Shown: positions 1-13,086, counted from the first letter of the stretch. The stretch: 47,816 nt of DNA from Rodentolepis nana (GCA_900617975.1 UZAE01000044.1:1-47816); one strand, 5' to 3'. The notes: generated from the sequence alone by a model not told the origin. Translations and numbers: made by a program.

Positions 1-304
1 GTGCGATAGACTTACCTCCACGCGGTGCACTCTGGGCAACGTATACTCATACGGTAGAAAAGTCTATTAACCGGCAGTTGACTTCAAACTATCATAACCC
101 CACTGTATGACATTTTCGACCACTTCCACAGTACTACATCACATTTTTTTCTAAATTTTCAACCTTCGTTTTTGAAACACTCTTCGGTTCCCTTCCTCTC
201 GACTTTTTTTCACTTTGATGTTCTTCCCCTCTGTGAAGCCTGAAGTCAACTAAAGGGCTAATGTTAACCATCAAAACGCCTGCCATTTGATATAAATAAA
301 TAAA
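1..304 (+). mobile_element. SINE-like element, copy A (head cut by window start)
   Basis: Begins within the conserved head (GTGCGATAGACTTACCTCC) and runs through the pyrimidine-rich middle to the conserved 3' part (GCCTGCCATTTGATATAAAT) and a TAAA-type tail. It lies downstream of the cysteine-rich gene. The window starts inside it, so the 5' target-site copy is not visible. Confidence 0.85.
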
Positions 305-801
305 TGTTTTGGTGTAGATAGCCTCCGTTTAATTCTTTTATTTCTCTATTTCACAGATCTTGTACTTTTCTATGATCTAAGAGTTGCACAATCATATACA
401 AGTGGCCAAGTTTTCCCATTGCAAACATCCTTCCACTCGCAACAATGGAAATTAAAATGTATTCGTTCATAATTAATGGTTCCTTACCTTGACGTTACCG
501 ACAATAATTAGTATTTGCTTTTTGGTGACTTTGATCAAAATTTCGTTCGTGAAAGGTCTAATGAAGCTCAAATTCACTTATGGATTTGCGTAATCTCTTC
601 TATCTAATCTCTCTCAGCCAATGCACGTTATTCAGGAATATAAATCATACTTTTCCCCTGGTCCAAGGGTATCGTACTGATTTCTATCGGAACTGTAGAC
701 ATTTTATACATTTTCCATAAGTAAGGCTTTTTTAACTAAAATAACTACTTTTATGGATTTAAGCTTAATAAGTTTTAGAAATAAAGATTGTAAGAAAAAG
801 C
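305..801. other. 3' flank of the cysteine-rich gene, no gene seen
   Basis: AT-rich DNA between the last exon of the repeat gene and a SINE-like copy. A minus-strand donor-like site lies near 484-490, but the short open stretch before it lacks the repeat cysteines, so I do not call a further exon. A minus-strand AATAAA is present near 338. Confidence 0.4.
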
Positions 802-3800
802 TCATATGATAAGCCGAACACGATAATTAAAATAATTCTTGCCTGATTGTTTAGCCAGATACCGAATGTCCTCTTTGCACCGTTGATTGACCAAATTAAA
901 TGTTTTCAGGACTCGAAGTAGGGTTCCATTGTGGCAACGCTCACTTTCTTCTGGTTTCTTGTTACAGCCTTAATTAGATAATAGCAGAACTAGTTAGAGT
1001 CACAGTAATAGAATGGAAAAAAGAAATTGGCCAAAAATTTTCCTTGAATAAAAATTGGAATAAGATTTGCCAATAAAAGTGGTGCCTTCGTAATGTGATA
1101 TAGATTTCAGGTAAATGGGCATAAAATTCCATATAAAATTTAACAAGGTGGAACTATTTTCAAAATGAAATACATATGGATATTATATTGGCATTACGTC
1201 TTCCTTGTGGAAGGGGGGGAGAGAGGATAAGAGGTATTTCATGTAACGGGTCATTTTTCAAGTGCCCTTAAGCAACTACACCTTTTGTGAAAACTTTTTA
1301 CTTACAACACGGTCTGGTTCGAAGAATTCGTCTTCTCCTTTCGCATTTGCAATTAACTGGTGAAAATTCGAAAGAGAATAGTTCTTGCAAGCACGTCGAC
1401 CTATCACATTCAGACCACCCGGGTTCTGCCTCACTTGCTGATAAGGTGCATTCTATGTAATATAAAAAGAATTAAGAATAATTATTCTATAAATGGTGAA
1501 TCGAGATTATTTAACAACCACTAAATTACGTATCGGTTGATGAGTCATCGTCGTTCGTTTTTGGCAGGTATGTCCACACCCGTTGACCCTCGGGACATAA
1601 TAGTCTGATCGGACAATCCAACCAGTGCCATTATGGCAGCTAAGCGAAATCTTTTTCTCTGGGCAGCCTAAAATATTTAAAAAAACACATTCAAATATAC
1701 ACGACAGTCAGAATATCGTTTGTGGGACAGGAACTGATGGATTCAACTCGTTTGCCAGGGTCTCTGCAGAGTACAATGACTTGTTGTTCTTTAAATTAAG
1801 TATGATTACCTTCCTCTACTTAGTTTTATATCATCCACGACTTACTTAAGTTGAAATAACTGTTCTTATCGAAATTAGTCTATCTTTCAATATGAATATA
1901 TCTTGATACGATGCAATAATTTAAAATCCAGACTGGTCTTATAGCCTGGCTCTGACGGGCATTCATTAGTTCACTTTAATCTTTCAGTGCAGATCCATTT
2001 TTATGCAACTTTACTAAACCGGTGTAATTGCTAATTTTCTTATTCGTATCTGATTTTTATATCACGATATAAATTGAACAAAATCTTACCACAGCACGAG
2101 CATTCCTTTATCTCCTTGAGTTTCCTGTCACAACCACAAGTTGAAGCATTGTAAACCTGAGTGTAGATACTAAGACGTCGTCGACAAGTTGTAGGATCAC
2201 ACTGTCCAAACTCTTCTAGCTTGTTATTGGATAAGCAAGTTGGTGCCCAACGCTGAACCTCCGTCACGCGTTTACAGCCCAGGCGATCTTTGTAAGGTTC
2301 GTGGCGAATTCGCTAAGAGTGAAGTCATTAGCTATTTAATCCAAGTCATTATCACCAGGAAGCACACATCTTCTTGATAAGTTTTTGCATTCAGTTCCAT
2401 ATAATTTTATTTCCGGGCACCGATTAAAGAAGACATGGGTTGATTTCGCAAAGTGCTCACTTATTTTATTTGTTAACCTCTCAGTTCCTACCTTTTTAGC
2501 TTTACTGTGCCTAGCTTTGAAGTACTACATTATACGTTTCCTTTTCACTCATTAATTGAACGGCCCATCTGAAGGGTACTATTTCGTCAATTGGGAATTT
2601 TAAGTATGGATTTTTCCTATTCAAACTCGTTGGTTGCTACCTTCAAGTTGGGAAAGTACCAACCCAGCGAAAACTCAAGTGACCCTATTCTCTGTATTCG
2701 CCATTTTGGGTGCGAAGCGAGTATTGTCAACTTCTTTTAACTGGTAATTAATGTAAACTATTGGGAGGAAGATGGATGATATAATAGTGCAATTGTAAAG
2801 CTCTTGAAGGCTATTCTTAATTTGAAACCTTCTTGTACAATCTTGTATCAATGTTAACGCGCATTTATTAGAGTGAAGAGTATTCAGTTTGAAACTTGAA
2901 TTTAAATGAAGGAAATCTCTACTGCTTTTTCTTCATTCTTCTTATAATCCGCTTCCCTCCACTTACTCATCTTTGTTGCTTTTGCTCAATTTTCATTTTT
3001 TTAAATTCTTAGATAATTGCATTTCCTAACTTATTTTTTATATCATGAATAATAATAATAATTGAGGCTTACTCTGGTTTCCATCATTCCATTAACGCAA
3101 GATGTCTGTTCTGTGGCAGTTGGACAGTAACAAACAAGCTTCTCCTCGTATCGATTGGTAAATATGCACTTCCCACGTTTCAGATCCCAGTCTCTCTCTA
3201 GATATGCTACAGTTTGTGTCTCCTCGCCTGAATCGCAGTTCCCAAGAGTTAGCTTCTTTGGCGGGCATCCTAAATTAAACGGAGCTCGGTTATAAAATAG
3301 TCAAAGGCCTCATTTTGAGAACTTCACTCAGCCGTTAACGTACGACAATCAACTTGGCTGATTGTTGTATTTTTAATGCATTTGCAGCCATTTGGGTCAC
3401 TCTCTTGGGTGATCTTCTTAACCTCCATTGTGCCGTTCTTGCAAGGTGAAGTAACGAACTGCACCCTTGGATTGCAAACTAAAATAACGAAGGAAGTTTG
3501 ACTGCCGTTTCATCAGAAATCGATGTTATACAGCACCAAGATTACCACTCTTACCATGAGGATAGGTCAAATGATGAACAACATCCACACACTTGTTAAG
3601 ATCATCCCGCCACTCCTGAACTTTGCCTTCCATTGATAATTCCTGCCTTATAGCATTGCAGACAGGTTCACTGAATACAATTTTATTATGTGGACAGTGG
3701 CATGAAACAATACGCTCCTCTTCTTGCCGTTTGCACATACAATTGTCTGGCAAATACATCACAGTGATTATTTTCCTCTCGCCTTTTGTGGGATCACATG

Positions 3801-6800
3801 GAGTATAAATGGTCTCCGTTTTGGGACAAGCTGTAATGAATAAATTAACTTAAACTAACCAAAAAAGCAGAAATCCAGTATAGAAAAGGAAGACAGATAC
3901 TTACAGAAGGGTTCTTCTTCAATTGTGGTATTAGCCACACAGTCCAGTGAACCTTCGTCTAGTTTGTAGGATGTAACGTGGTGGATTTTCATTCCTCGAT
4001 CCGAATCGCAATCTGTATGTCTAGTTGGAGCGCCGCATTCTAAATGTACATGGATTGCACCAAAACTACATATATCAAGATTGAGTGGTCATTTAAGTGC
4101 TTGATTGAATAGTAGCGCCATAATTGCTTAGACTAAATAGCTGTGCCCATCTTCAATGGGAAGATCTTTTTAATTGAACGTAATGTAGCTTGTAATAAAC
4201 GGATGTTTCATGAGAAAAAAGGTGACATATAAAAAATATGTTCACATTATCGCTGAAACCCGACCTAACTGAAGGGTGTGCGTTAAATTAGCACCATCAG
4301 TGTTCACAACTATTTGAGAACTCCCTTATGTAATTATTACTTTAAATCCAGAAATGGCCTATAGGCTGGAATCGCACTAAGATCATATGAAAAAAATTCA
4401 GATATCCTATGCGATTATAATTCAATTTGGTTACTAATTATATCCGATGACGGTTGAATCTATGCGGCAAATCACCCGATCCACTCTTTAGAACAATTAA
4501 ATTTGTGGAAATCCTAATTTCTGACACAATTTCCCCCTGGCCACATTGTTTTAGCATCCATCCGTAGCTCGATTATTCTTTTAAAGTCTATATCATTTCC
4601 ACTTAATTTTGCCAAAAAATCCCTTCAAGGAACAACATGCAGATTGGGGGTGGGGGGAGCTTTATTGAGGAAAGAAGAAATTGAAATTGCTTCTGCATTA
4701 CAACTAAGACCTTAATGTCTTGAAATTTATTGAAAGCATTATATTTAGTTAAATCTAAGCTTGGGGCCTTGTCTTTATCTAAATTTCACTCGAAAACACA
4801 TTATCGTGCACCCGAAAGTATCAGGTTCAAAAAGTAAATGTTGTATGTTGGCAAAATTCGATGGCGATAGTAAATTAATTAAGCAACACAGGCCTCCTCA
4901 TTGGTCTATATTTCCATCGTTTACTAGATAATCCAGAGTTCTTTTCTCTTCGAAATTGATTTAGCGCAATAAATGTTTTCGAACTTACCGCATTGACCCC
5001 GTTTCAAAACCTCTTCCTCTTGAACACATTTACAGTCATGTGGACGCCACACAGACCTTACAAGTTCACCTTGTCGGGTCTGTTTATTACAACGCATATA
5101 CGGTTGTTTTAACACCTCTTTATTGGCACATTGGGTCGGTTGTTTTTCAATCTCGACGACCTCTTCACATTTTCCATCAAGAAGAAGTGATTTAATAATT
5201 TGTATTTCAACTTCATTAGTCAGTGGATTGCAGACAGATACACCTCTGCGATCAGGTGGACATCCTAGTATAAAAAGGTAAGTAGCCGTTTCAAGTAAAG
5301 CATTTTTTGTGACAAAAGTGAAAATTATTTGTGAATAGAGTTTACCGCAACGTTCATGCGAAACTTCATTTACCACTTTGCAGGAGCATCCATCTTGAAT
5401 CATTTTCTTCTTAATTATTGTTTGTTCTCCGGTGCTAGTGGAACAGTTTCGAGAAACAACTTCGGAATAGGTGGGACACGCTACGTAAATAATGGGAAAG
5501 GTTAGACTGAAAGTAAATCATAACCGTAAGGGCAAAGAAGTAAGCTAATACTCACTGATTTTGCTTCGTTTTCTATGAACTTGCTTTTGACAAGTACACC
5601 CGATAAGATTGTATCGTGTAGTCTCTAAGACTGACTCCCCGCCCATCGCCATATCACAATATACATGCTGGGTCGATTCAGGACAGCCTTGAATGCATCA
5701 ATATTTTCATACAACATTGACAAACAATTAATTAAGGTTATCAGTAACTCAATGACTAACTTACGCCATGGGCATTGAAGATTTTTAACCCCCTGAATGC
5801 ACTTGCATCCAACAAGGGTCTCGAAAACCAGTCGGACCTCTTGAAGTCCATTTGGAAGTTTTGGACCTCGCCTCTGATCGACAAGACCTTCAGTGCAGTT
5901 TATTGGTTCTTGCCAGAGGATTTCATGGGGTGTACACTGACCTCCTTCCAATAAGTATTTGGTTTGACTGAGTTGCCACTTAACGCTTCCACCGTTTGCA
6001 TCACAAGTACGAGTGGTTTCAGAGTCGGGTGGACAACCTGTAAGGGCAATAGAGATGATCGTACAATCTTGTTAATGCAAATTGTTCGAGATGTGTTGAA
6101 TCGATTTATGATAGAAGTGCAGAAGTAGATAACCGCGCTGCATTATGATATCATAATCTATATATAAATAAATTTAAAGATTCGCCATATACCTTGAAAA
6201 GGGGAGATAAAGAAGACTATGCTGGTATTTAAAGCCAGTTACCCTTTAAAGTATTAATCAGTCGTTTTGATCGTTTTTAATGCCATCTTCATCTCCAAAA
6301 TATATGCTAAGCTATTTCACAGTTGAAAATTAAGCAAAGAATAAACTTTGAAATGTGTAAACTTACAGCAATCTGAAGTAATTTCCCTGATTAACTCTCT
6401 TTGGCATTTAGGAATAGTTTCTCCTCCACTATCAGATCCCTTTAAATGCACTAGCCGATACCATCGAGTCTTATGCTTGCAAGCCTGACTTCCACAGAGT
6501 TCGCTTTGTGCCGTGCATTCAGGAGAGCATGGAACTTCCTCCTTGAACCCTCCAGTTTTCAGTCGTTTTACTTCCCCAGTCTCAATATCGATGCATTCGC
6601 AGGCAGTGCTGATTATCCGAGCTTTTGGAGGGGAGCAATCACAGCCTCTCTCCCGGTCACTACTCATAATTACTGCTGTTCGAACCATCAGACCGGTAGA
6701 AGGATCCGATTTGCATTCGCCAGTACCCTCAATGTAAGTTTCATTGCAAACTAAAGGTAAATAGATATTAAGAGAATAAAATTTTTACGTAATTATAGAA

Positions 6801-9800
6801 GTATTATTGAAGCATAAAATCGATACAAGGGAATCTTTATATATTTCAATTTAAATGAATTTTACCCGATTGTCAAGTGAAATAAAATACAAACAGAAAC
6901 AAAAATCACGTTTTTTATTGTATTTTCAAATAAATTTCGCGATTTCAACTCACCAACAGGGATCGTTCTTTTCTGGATAGTTTCTAGTGTTCCATCGGCC
7001 AATCGTCGGTACGTGGCAGTCTCGTAGACCTTTGCTCCCAAAACTTCATCGCAGTAAACACGAGTTGAATCATACAAGTCACTTCTACAAGCCTCCACTT
7101 TGTTCGCGATGTGTTGCAAACACTGTCCATTTACCAGACTGTAAGTGAACTTCTGAATTGATCGTTGATTTCCAACACAAGGGGAAGCCTTGATTTCTGC
7201 TTTTGGACAGCCTATGAGATTTTGTTATATCATCAGTTTACTTCCTTCATGCGAACAACAATCAAATCGAAGATAAAATTTCAACAAAATATTTACTAAT
7301 GTTACGGTAGTCAATAAATCATTGTGCTTTTGTTTGCATCGGTTGAAGATTAGTTTTGAAGACAAATGAAAAGGGCGATTAGATAAGACGATGATTTTCT
7401 AGAACAAAATTCATTTTCATTTTCTTAATAACAAACTTCATAACCCAATTCAAATTTGTCTGAATGCAGAAGAAGGGTGTACAGCTGAAATGACTAAGTT
7501 TAAAGGGTCGAATAAAATGGCTATTTGAACTATCACTTCATTATTTATTTGAGAGTTTTAGCAAAATTGTAAAATTGTTCGCATCCAAATTGACAGAATA
7601 TATGGGCTCTAGAGCGAAAAAAGAACAGAGAAAATTCTACGTTGAAATATCAGTAATAGATTTAAGTTACAAATACTATGTATGAATGTGAACTAAGAGG
7701 AAGCCCAACATCGATATAAATCTATCAGGGGAATCGAAAGGAAACTATCAATGCATGGTTGATGATAAGAGGTTTCTTGGCTGATTTTGGACGCTTTACG
7801 AATAAAAGCCCAAAATCAATTGAAACTTACAGCATTTTCCCGCTGCAATCTTATTTTCCACCTTTCGACACTCACAACCATCCAACTGCCATTCACGATT
7901 AAGAAGATATCGCTGGCAACTCTGCGGATCACACATTTCTTCAATATCACTTCTTGTATCCACCATAGTTTCATTTTCTGGGGGACAGTTTTGTGGTGGA
8001 AGCTGTTTAAGCTGAACAATTGGAATACAACGTCCCTTTTGGAGACGATAGCGTAGCGTTTTCACAATCATTTTGTTTGTATGACCATTACAAACAGTCT
8101 CTTTCTTTACTCCTTTTGGACAATCTAAATACAGATAATAATATTATCTATAGAAACTCAAATACTGATTAATCGCTACAACTGGAAATAAATATCATAC
8201 CACAAATTTCTTTCGTCACTCGAACGGATCTCGAACATGTACAATTTACTGGTAGTTCGCTGACAATGTGGATCTCTCGGTGGCCAATTCCAGTTGCTGG
8301 ATCTTGAATACATTGCTTATTGATTCTAGCCTCACCACGACAATCTTTAAGGGGAGGGGGAGAGAAAGCGTGATACAAATTACATTTGTAGATAATTTAA
8401 GTTGTCTCCGAACTTACTTATTTCCTTCTCCAGTACATCAACTGATTTAGTTTCACACTTGTCGCAGGAAATTTGACGTGTATGCTGCATTCTTCGCATA
8501 AGGGAATTGTTGTCGACGCATACAGTCATTGTTGAACTTCCTTGTTTGCATTCTAAAATTTTGTGCAAAAGTAACTCTAACTCTTTAAGAAAATAGAGGG
8601 TAAATTTTCAGTGGTTATTAATAGAAGAACAGCAACTTTTTTCATATATTTTAAAAGTAGAAATAGCAATATAAGTAGGCTCCCACACTGCTGCACATTG
8701 ACTTTGGTCTGAGAAAAATATATGCTCTGCATCATGCAACCTACTTGAAGTGGGAGGATTCGGGCTAAGGTAAGATGGAAGCTTCTTCAGGAGACTACAC
8801 CTCTTGCTTCTTGGTTCCTATTTTCACTTCTACAAATCTTATAGACTTCATGCCTTTCCAATTTCTATATCACAACAAAAGTGAAGCCCGAGTTTCACAC
8901 TTAAGTTTGGCCAATGTCGTCTCTGATATAAGATGGAATAATTTATACTTTACTACTTCCAATATTAAGAAATGCAAGAGGCGTTAAACTGTTTTCTCTC
9001 AGAACATCATCTGCCCCTGTTAAAACGAATACTCATTTGTCGTTGTGGTAGCTTTAAAAAGAAGTGCTTTTGATTCTGAAGGAGACTGAAGGACAGACAA
9101 AGAGATTATTAAAATAGCAAAAAAAAATTAAAAAAACCATTAATGCGTATAGTGGAACTCTCTTCCTTATTTCCAAGGTTAAGGGTAAAAATGTGCCTAT
9201 TAGCATATCCACCAATTACAGTTCATTTTAACTTTATAAGTAAACGGAGAGATTTACAGTTTAACCAGTTATGTCAACTGAGTTTTTCCCAGTAGGAGAC
9301 TATGTTGTGGCGTAGATTTGCTCATTGGACTTACCGCATGGTTCATTCGTCCTCTCCTCGAGAACAAGGCATCTCCTTTGGCCTTCCTCCTCCCGGAATT
9401 GCTTTACAAGCACCACTTCCCTTCTGCCCTTGCAGTAATCACACGGTAGCTCTTTTCTCTCAAATTTGTCCGGACAATCTATGGAGAAGTGCCAAATAAA
9501 CTTTATATAAACTAAATTAAATTAATCGCAATTATTGGTCCATTTTTAGGTATTATTTATTCTCACTTGAGATTATTACTATTAATGATAAAGAGTTAGT
9601 GATCTGATTGTTGACCATATTCTAAATAATATACCCAGAAAGGCTTTTATTTCATTTTCAAATGTTAAATTGGCTATTTTATTTGGTGATTTGATCAAAA
9701 ATTTAGGAAACTGATTATCTTGAACCATATGAAATACGAAATATAGTAGTCTTCATATGCAAAAATTTTAATCCTTACCACCGCAAGGCACATATTTGAC

Positions 9801-12216
9801 TTCTCGAACAGCTTCACAACGTCTATCATCGCCCACGTGGCGGTAGCAGATTTCCACAATTTCTTCGGTTTTTGTTTTTGGATCACAGCCACCTCGGATT
9901 GTCTCGCAAGGTTTACATGCTTATAAAAAAGGCAATTGAATATGCATTACAAATTTAAGTGGCAACGTGACTATTCATTTTCCAGAATTTCTTGTAAGTA
10001 TCAGCTTTATTTAAGGAGAGCATTAGTAGTCTGCAAAGAACTGCAAACTTCTAAACTAAATTAAGGCAGTGGGAATAATACTGATAGAATATCTGTTAAT
10101 ATTGAGTAATACCGATAAAATGGGGTGTGCGATAGACTTTCCTCCACCTGGTGTACCCTGGGCAACGGATTATCATACGGCAAAAAAGTCTATTAACTGA
10201 CAGTTGACTTCTGATCTCAAACTACCATCGCCCCACTGTATGTCATATTCGACTACTTTCACAGTACTCATCTTTCCTTTTCTCTGTCTTTGTGTCTGTC
10301 TGGCTCTTTTGCCCGACTGCTTGTCATATTCGACCCCTTCCACAGTACTCACATCACCTTTTTTCTACCTTTGTGTCTGTATCTTCTACATCTTTCCTTT
10401 TCTATAATCTTTATATTTGTCTCTTTTACATCTTGTGAAACACTCTTCTGTCCCCCCTCTCGACTTTTTTCACTTTGATGTTCCTCCACCTCTGTGAAGC
10501 CTGAAGTCAACTAAATGGCTAATGATAACCATCAACATGCCTGCCATTTGATATAAACAAATAGATAAAATAAATAAATACTGATTAAAATACAATGGGA
10601 TTCAACGGATCAATAACGAAGTTTATAACATGACCATATTTCCTAATAGTTTTGGAAGGATTTCTTTCTGACCTGTTTAAATCAGAGTATTAGAGTTTAT
10701 CATTCTAGCACTTTTAGCTCATCCTCACATAAACTCAAAACTTATGTGAAAGACATTTTGAGCAATGGCCTGGAATCTGGCTGTGAAAGTTCGTTGTTAA
10801 CAAACCAAAACGCCTTACTTAGCATCAACTTACAGATTTTAGGAAATCAGAAAAGAAGAGTCTACTAAGATTTCCTGATTCAAGCTTCCGTCCTAAGCGC
10901 CAATAACGCATTATTCAAAAGAGAATTGGAAGTCGGGTGACCCCCTAATCGTACCTCGTTTGGCCCGTTTTTTTCACAATCCTGGTTATCCTTGTTCGGC
11001 ATTGACGCTCGCTTCCAAATTTATACTTCTACTCCTTAATCCTTTCCACTCTATTCCATTTCAATTACTTAATATATACGCAATCTTAATAAGCGTTTGG
11101 TCACGTACACTGTAAACCTTGGGAAGGTTCTAAGTTCTATCAAGGAACATCCATCCTGAAGTAGTCCGGCTCCTTTCCTTCTTAGAGCTATGTGAGGTAT
11201 GTATTTCTAGCTCATGCCGGTTCTCAATGGACACTGGCAGATTTCCAAATTTCTGTATTATTCAAGATTACAGGAGCTATATCTCGAAATTCAAATTTTA
11301 CCCAATATCAAAGGAATTCAAAGCATGAAAAGAGAAATCGGAATAAGCAAAGTTACCTGAATATCGTGATTGTTGATTTAGAGATAATTTTACTTCTTAC
11401 CTGGGTTATCTCGCTTCCTTCTTTATCAAGTCCACAGTATATTATTAAATTAGGCTTATAAAATTAATGGATTCCAAAAATTTAATTGCCTCTCACTTCA
11501 AATCCTTGTCATTTTCCCAAATCTAATGATTGGTTCTCATTTATTTTGCCAAAATTGCCAACTGAACTCATTGAACCGATTTATTACAAGTCAACTTACG
11601 ACAAGCTTTCTGAAGGCTCCTGATCAACTTCTCGCATTTGCAGTCGCGTTTTTCGTAAACTTCGTAGACCTCTGTCATTTTACCTTCGGGTGAACAAGGT
11701 GAGGCTTTGAGAAGGGTTGGAAGTGGACACACTGTAAGACATGACATGAAAAGTGAAACGCTCGATTGTAAATAAAATTTGTATTTAGCATGTTCCAAAT
11801 AATAAAGTTGGGCCTACCTTGATCTGGTAGTTCTTGTTCGCTGAAGGATTTTTCACAGATCCCATCGGTATTTCGGGTGCTACTCTTGGTTATAAGAAGA
11901 CGCTTTCCGTTTCGGCAAACTTCAGTTGTCACATCTCCTGGACATTCGTTCCTAAAAGTAAATAGTAATATCGAGATTTTCATTATATCCTATGTCATAT
12001 AATAAATATTATAAATGCAAGAGAAAATGAAATTGTTGGTAATATGAGATAGAATTGACATTTTTACAAGAGATAGTAATCATAGGGCTTTATAATTCAG
12101 TTTAGTTTCGTTAATTGGCAAAAAAGATCGATGACCTACCCTCCATCGGCTATGATTATAGTTGTTGTTGTGATCACGATCAAAACCAGCAAAGTTGCTA
12201 GCTTTAGCCTGATCAT
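802..12216 (-). CDS. Secreted protein with about 29 tandem cysteine-rich repeats (22 exons)
   Basis: Family not recognised. Exons in transcript order: 12140-12216, 11818-11951, 11600-11731, 9779-9919, 9335-9478, 8418-8552, 8201-8344, 7831-8124, 6954-7211, 6367-6750, 5765-6037, 5556-5687, 5346-5480, 4989-5264, 3905-4039, 3555-3830, 3344-3478, 3073-3269, 2090-2312, 1530-1667, 1306-1452, 802-968. They join in frame to 4,077 nt (1,358 residues). Exon 1 encodes a signal peptide (MIRLKLATLLVLIVITTTTI). The rest is tandem units of about 45 residues with a pattern near C-P-x(6-8)-C-x(16-24)-C-x-C-x(10-12)-C, alternating with a variant that has G-x-C in place of C-x-C. There is no transmembrane segment, so an extracellular or secreted product is inferred. 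Exons hold one, two (8, 9, 11, 14, 16) or three (10) units. All junctions from exon 2 on are phase 1 except exon 18/19 (phase 0). The last exon (802-968) ends in TGA and is the least certain. Function unknown. Confidence 0.82.
2313..3072. other. Long intron (18) of the cysteine-rich gene
   Basis: No coding segment or repeat copy recognised. It is the only intron of this gene in phase 0, which breaks the otherwise constant phase-1 pattern of the repeat exons. Confidence 0.6.
4040..4988. other. Long intron (14) of the cysteine-rich gene
   Basis: 949 nt of AT-rich intron with a short G-rich run near 4645-4660. No additional cysteine-rich exon and no repeat-family copy were seen on either strand. 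Confidence 0.6.
7212..7830. other. Long intron (8) of the cysteine-rich gene
   Basis: 619 nt without coding content or recognisable repeat. Nothing further seen. Confidence 0.55.
8553..9334. other. Long intron (5) of the cysteine-rich gene
   Basis: 782 nt. Part of it (about 8690-8890) vaguely resembles 35640-35780 and could be an old interspersed repeat, but the match is too poor to call. No exon seen. Confidence 0.5.
9920..11599. other. Longest intron (3) of the cysteine-rich gene, carrying a SINE-like copy
   Basis: 1,680 nt. About 460 nt is the full-length SINE-like copy B. The remaining sequence shows no cysteine-rich unit on the minus strand and no other gene. Confidence 0.6.
10122..10580 (+). 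mobile_element. SINE-like element, copy B, with internal duplication
   Basis: Starts with the full head (GGGGTGTGCGATAGACTT) and ends in an A/T-rich tail of TAAA type. It is longer than other copies because the central block around GTCATATTCGAC...ACAGTACTCA occurs twice (about 10245 and 10326). Similar flanks, ATACCGATAAAAT on the left and ATACTGATTAAAAT on the right, look like a diverged target-site duplication. Inserted antisense to the host gene. Confidence 0.85.
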
Positions 12217-12314
12217 AATAGTAGGGACTCTACGTATTCAGAAAACCGGATTTTCAAAATTGAATTCAACAAATAGAATGCAAAATTATTTTCTGGATGG
12301 GAAAGTGGAGGCTC

Positions 12315-12322
12315 CTTTTATA
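12315..12322 (-). promoter_or_regulatory. TATA box of the cysteine-rich repeat gene
   Basis: On the minus strand the site reads GGTATAAAAGG, a near-consensus TATA box about 100 nt upstream of the signal-peptide ATG. A start site about 30 nt further down would leave a short 5' leader, so it fits as the core promoter. No initiator motif was identified. Confidence 0.5.
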
Positions 12323-13086
12323 CCTCCTCTGTTTTCTATCCACCCATTAGCCACTCCTTTGATCGGTATACGCCCAAATCCGCAGAAATTTCACTTTCCA
12401 TTTTGGGAAAAAAATTAACGTTTTGTTCTTAATTGTGATTATTTCGTAGGCTTTCGTTTTGCTCAAAATGTGAGGCGAATTTTTATTTTTGGACAATTTT
12501 GCTACACTTCTTCGAGGAAATTGTAGTGTTAAAGCTCAGACGACTCTGTGGTCCCTAAGATAACATGCCGTCAAATAATCACGTTACGAGAAACTGTGGA
12601 ACGATATTGGTATTAGAGAAAGAGAGAGCGTCCAGTGAATATTTGAATATATATTCCATCAAAATAGCTGGCATTGTCCCCTCCTAAGCAGTGAAACCCA
12701 ATTAAAAAAACTTTGTGTACTAAAATGAAATCAATTTTTAATGACATTTTCTTCAGTTGACCGTAATTAGAACGTCTGAATTTACTTAGTTAGGTAATTT
12801 CCAATGGTTGAAGAGGGATCTTATTGTTATGCCAAAATTAAGCTCTTGGGGCATCTGGTTAATATCCATATGCATATATTCTCAAATGTCCTGCAGAATT
12901 CATGGAATTTTTAACTACTCTAAGGGTCTTTCAATTCTGCAACAATAAATTCTCAGATGCAATCTCTCTCTCTCTGTTTACCACTAGCTCATGCATCCAA
13001 ATCTACAACCCTCTTCTTCTACCGGTTTTGATCTCCAACACATTGTCTACCTTAAACGTTTTAAGTCTCCTTATTTCTTAATCTCA

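Noticed and set aside
480..720. Possible 23rd exon of the cysteine-rich gene with a donor near 484
   Set aside because: The open stretch lacks cysteines and is preceded by a stop; the gene already has an in-frame stop at 802.
8690..8890. Faint similarity to 35640-35780 (CTTATAGACTTCATGCC-like block)
   Set aside because: Too short and diverged by eye to claim as a repeat family.
10204..10478. Recurring open frames beginning MTSDFKLP... in several places (10204, 13160, 21809, 24.6 kb and others)
   Set aside because: They fall inside SINE-like copies; the similarity comes from the repeat, not from a gene.
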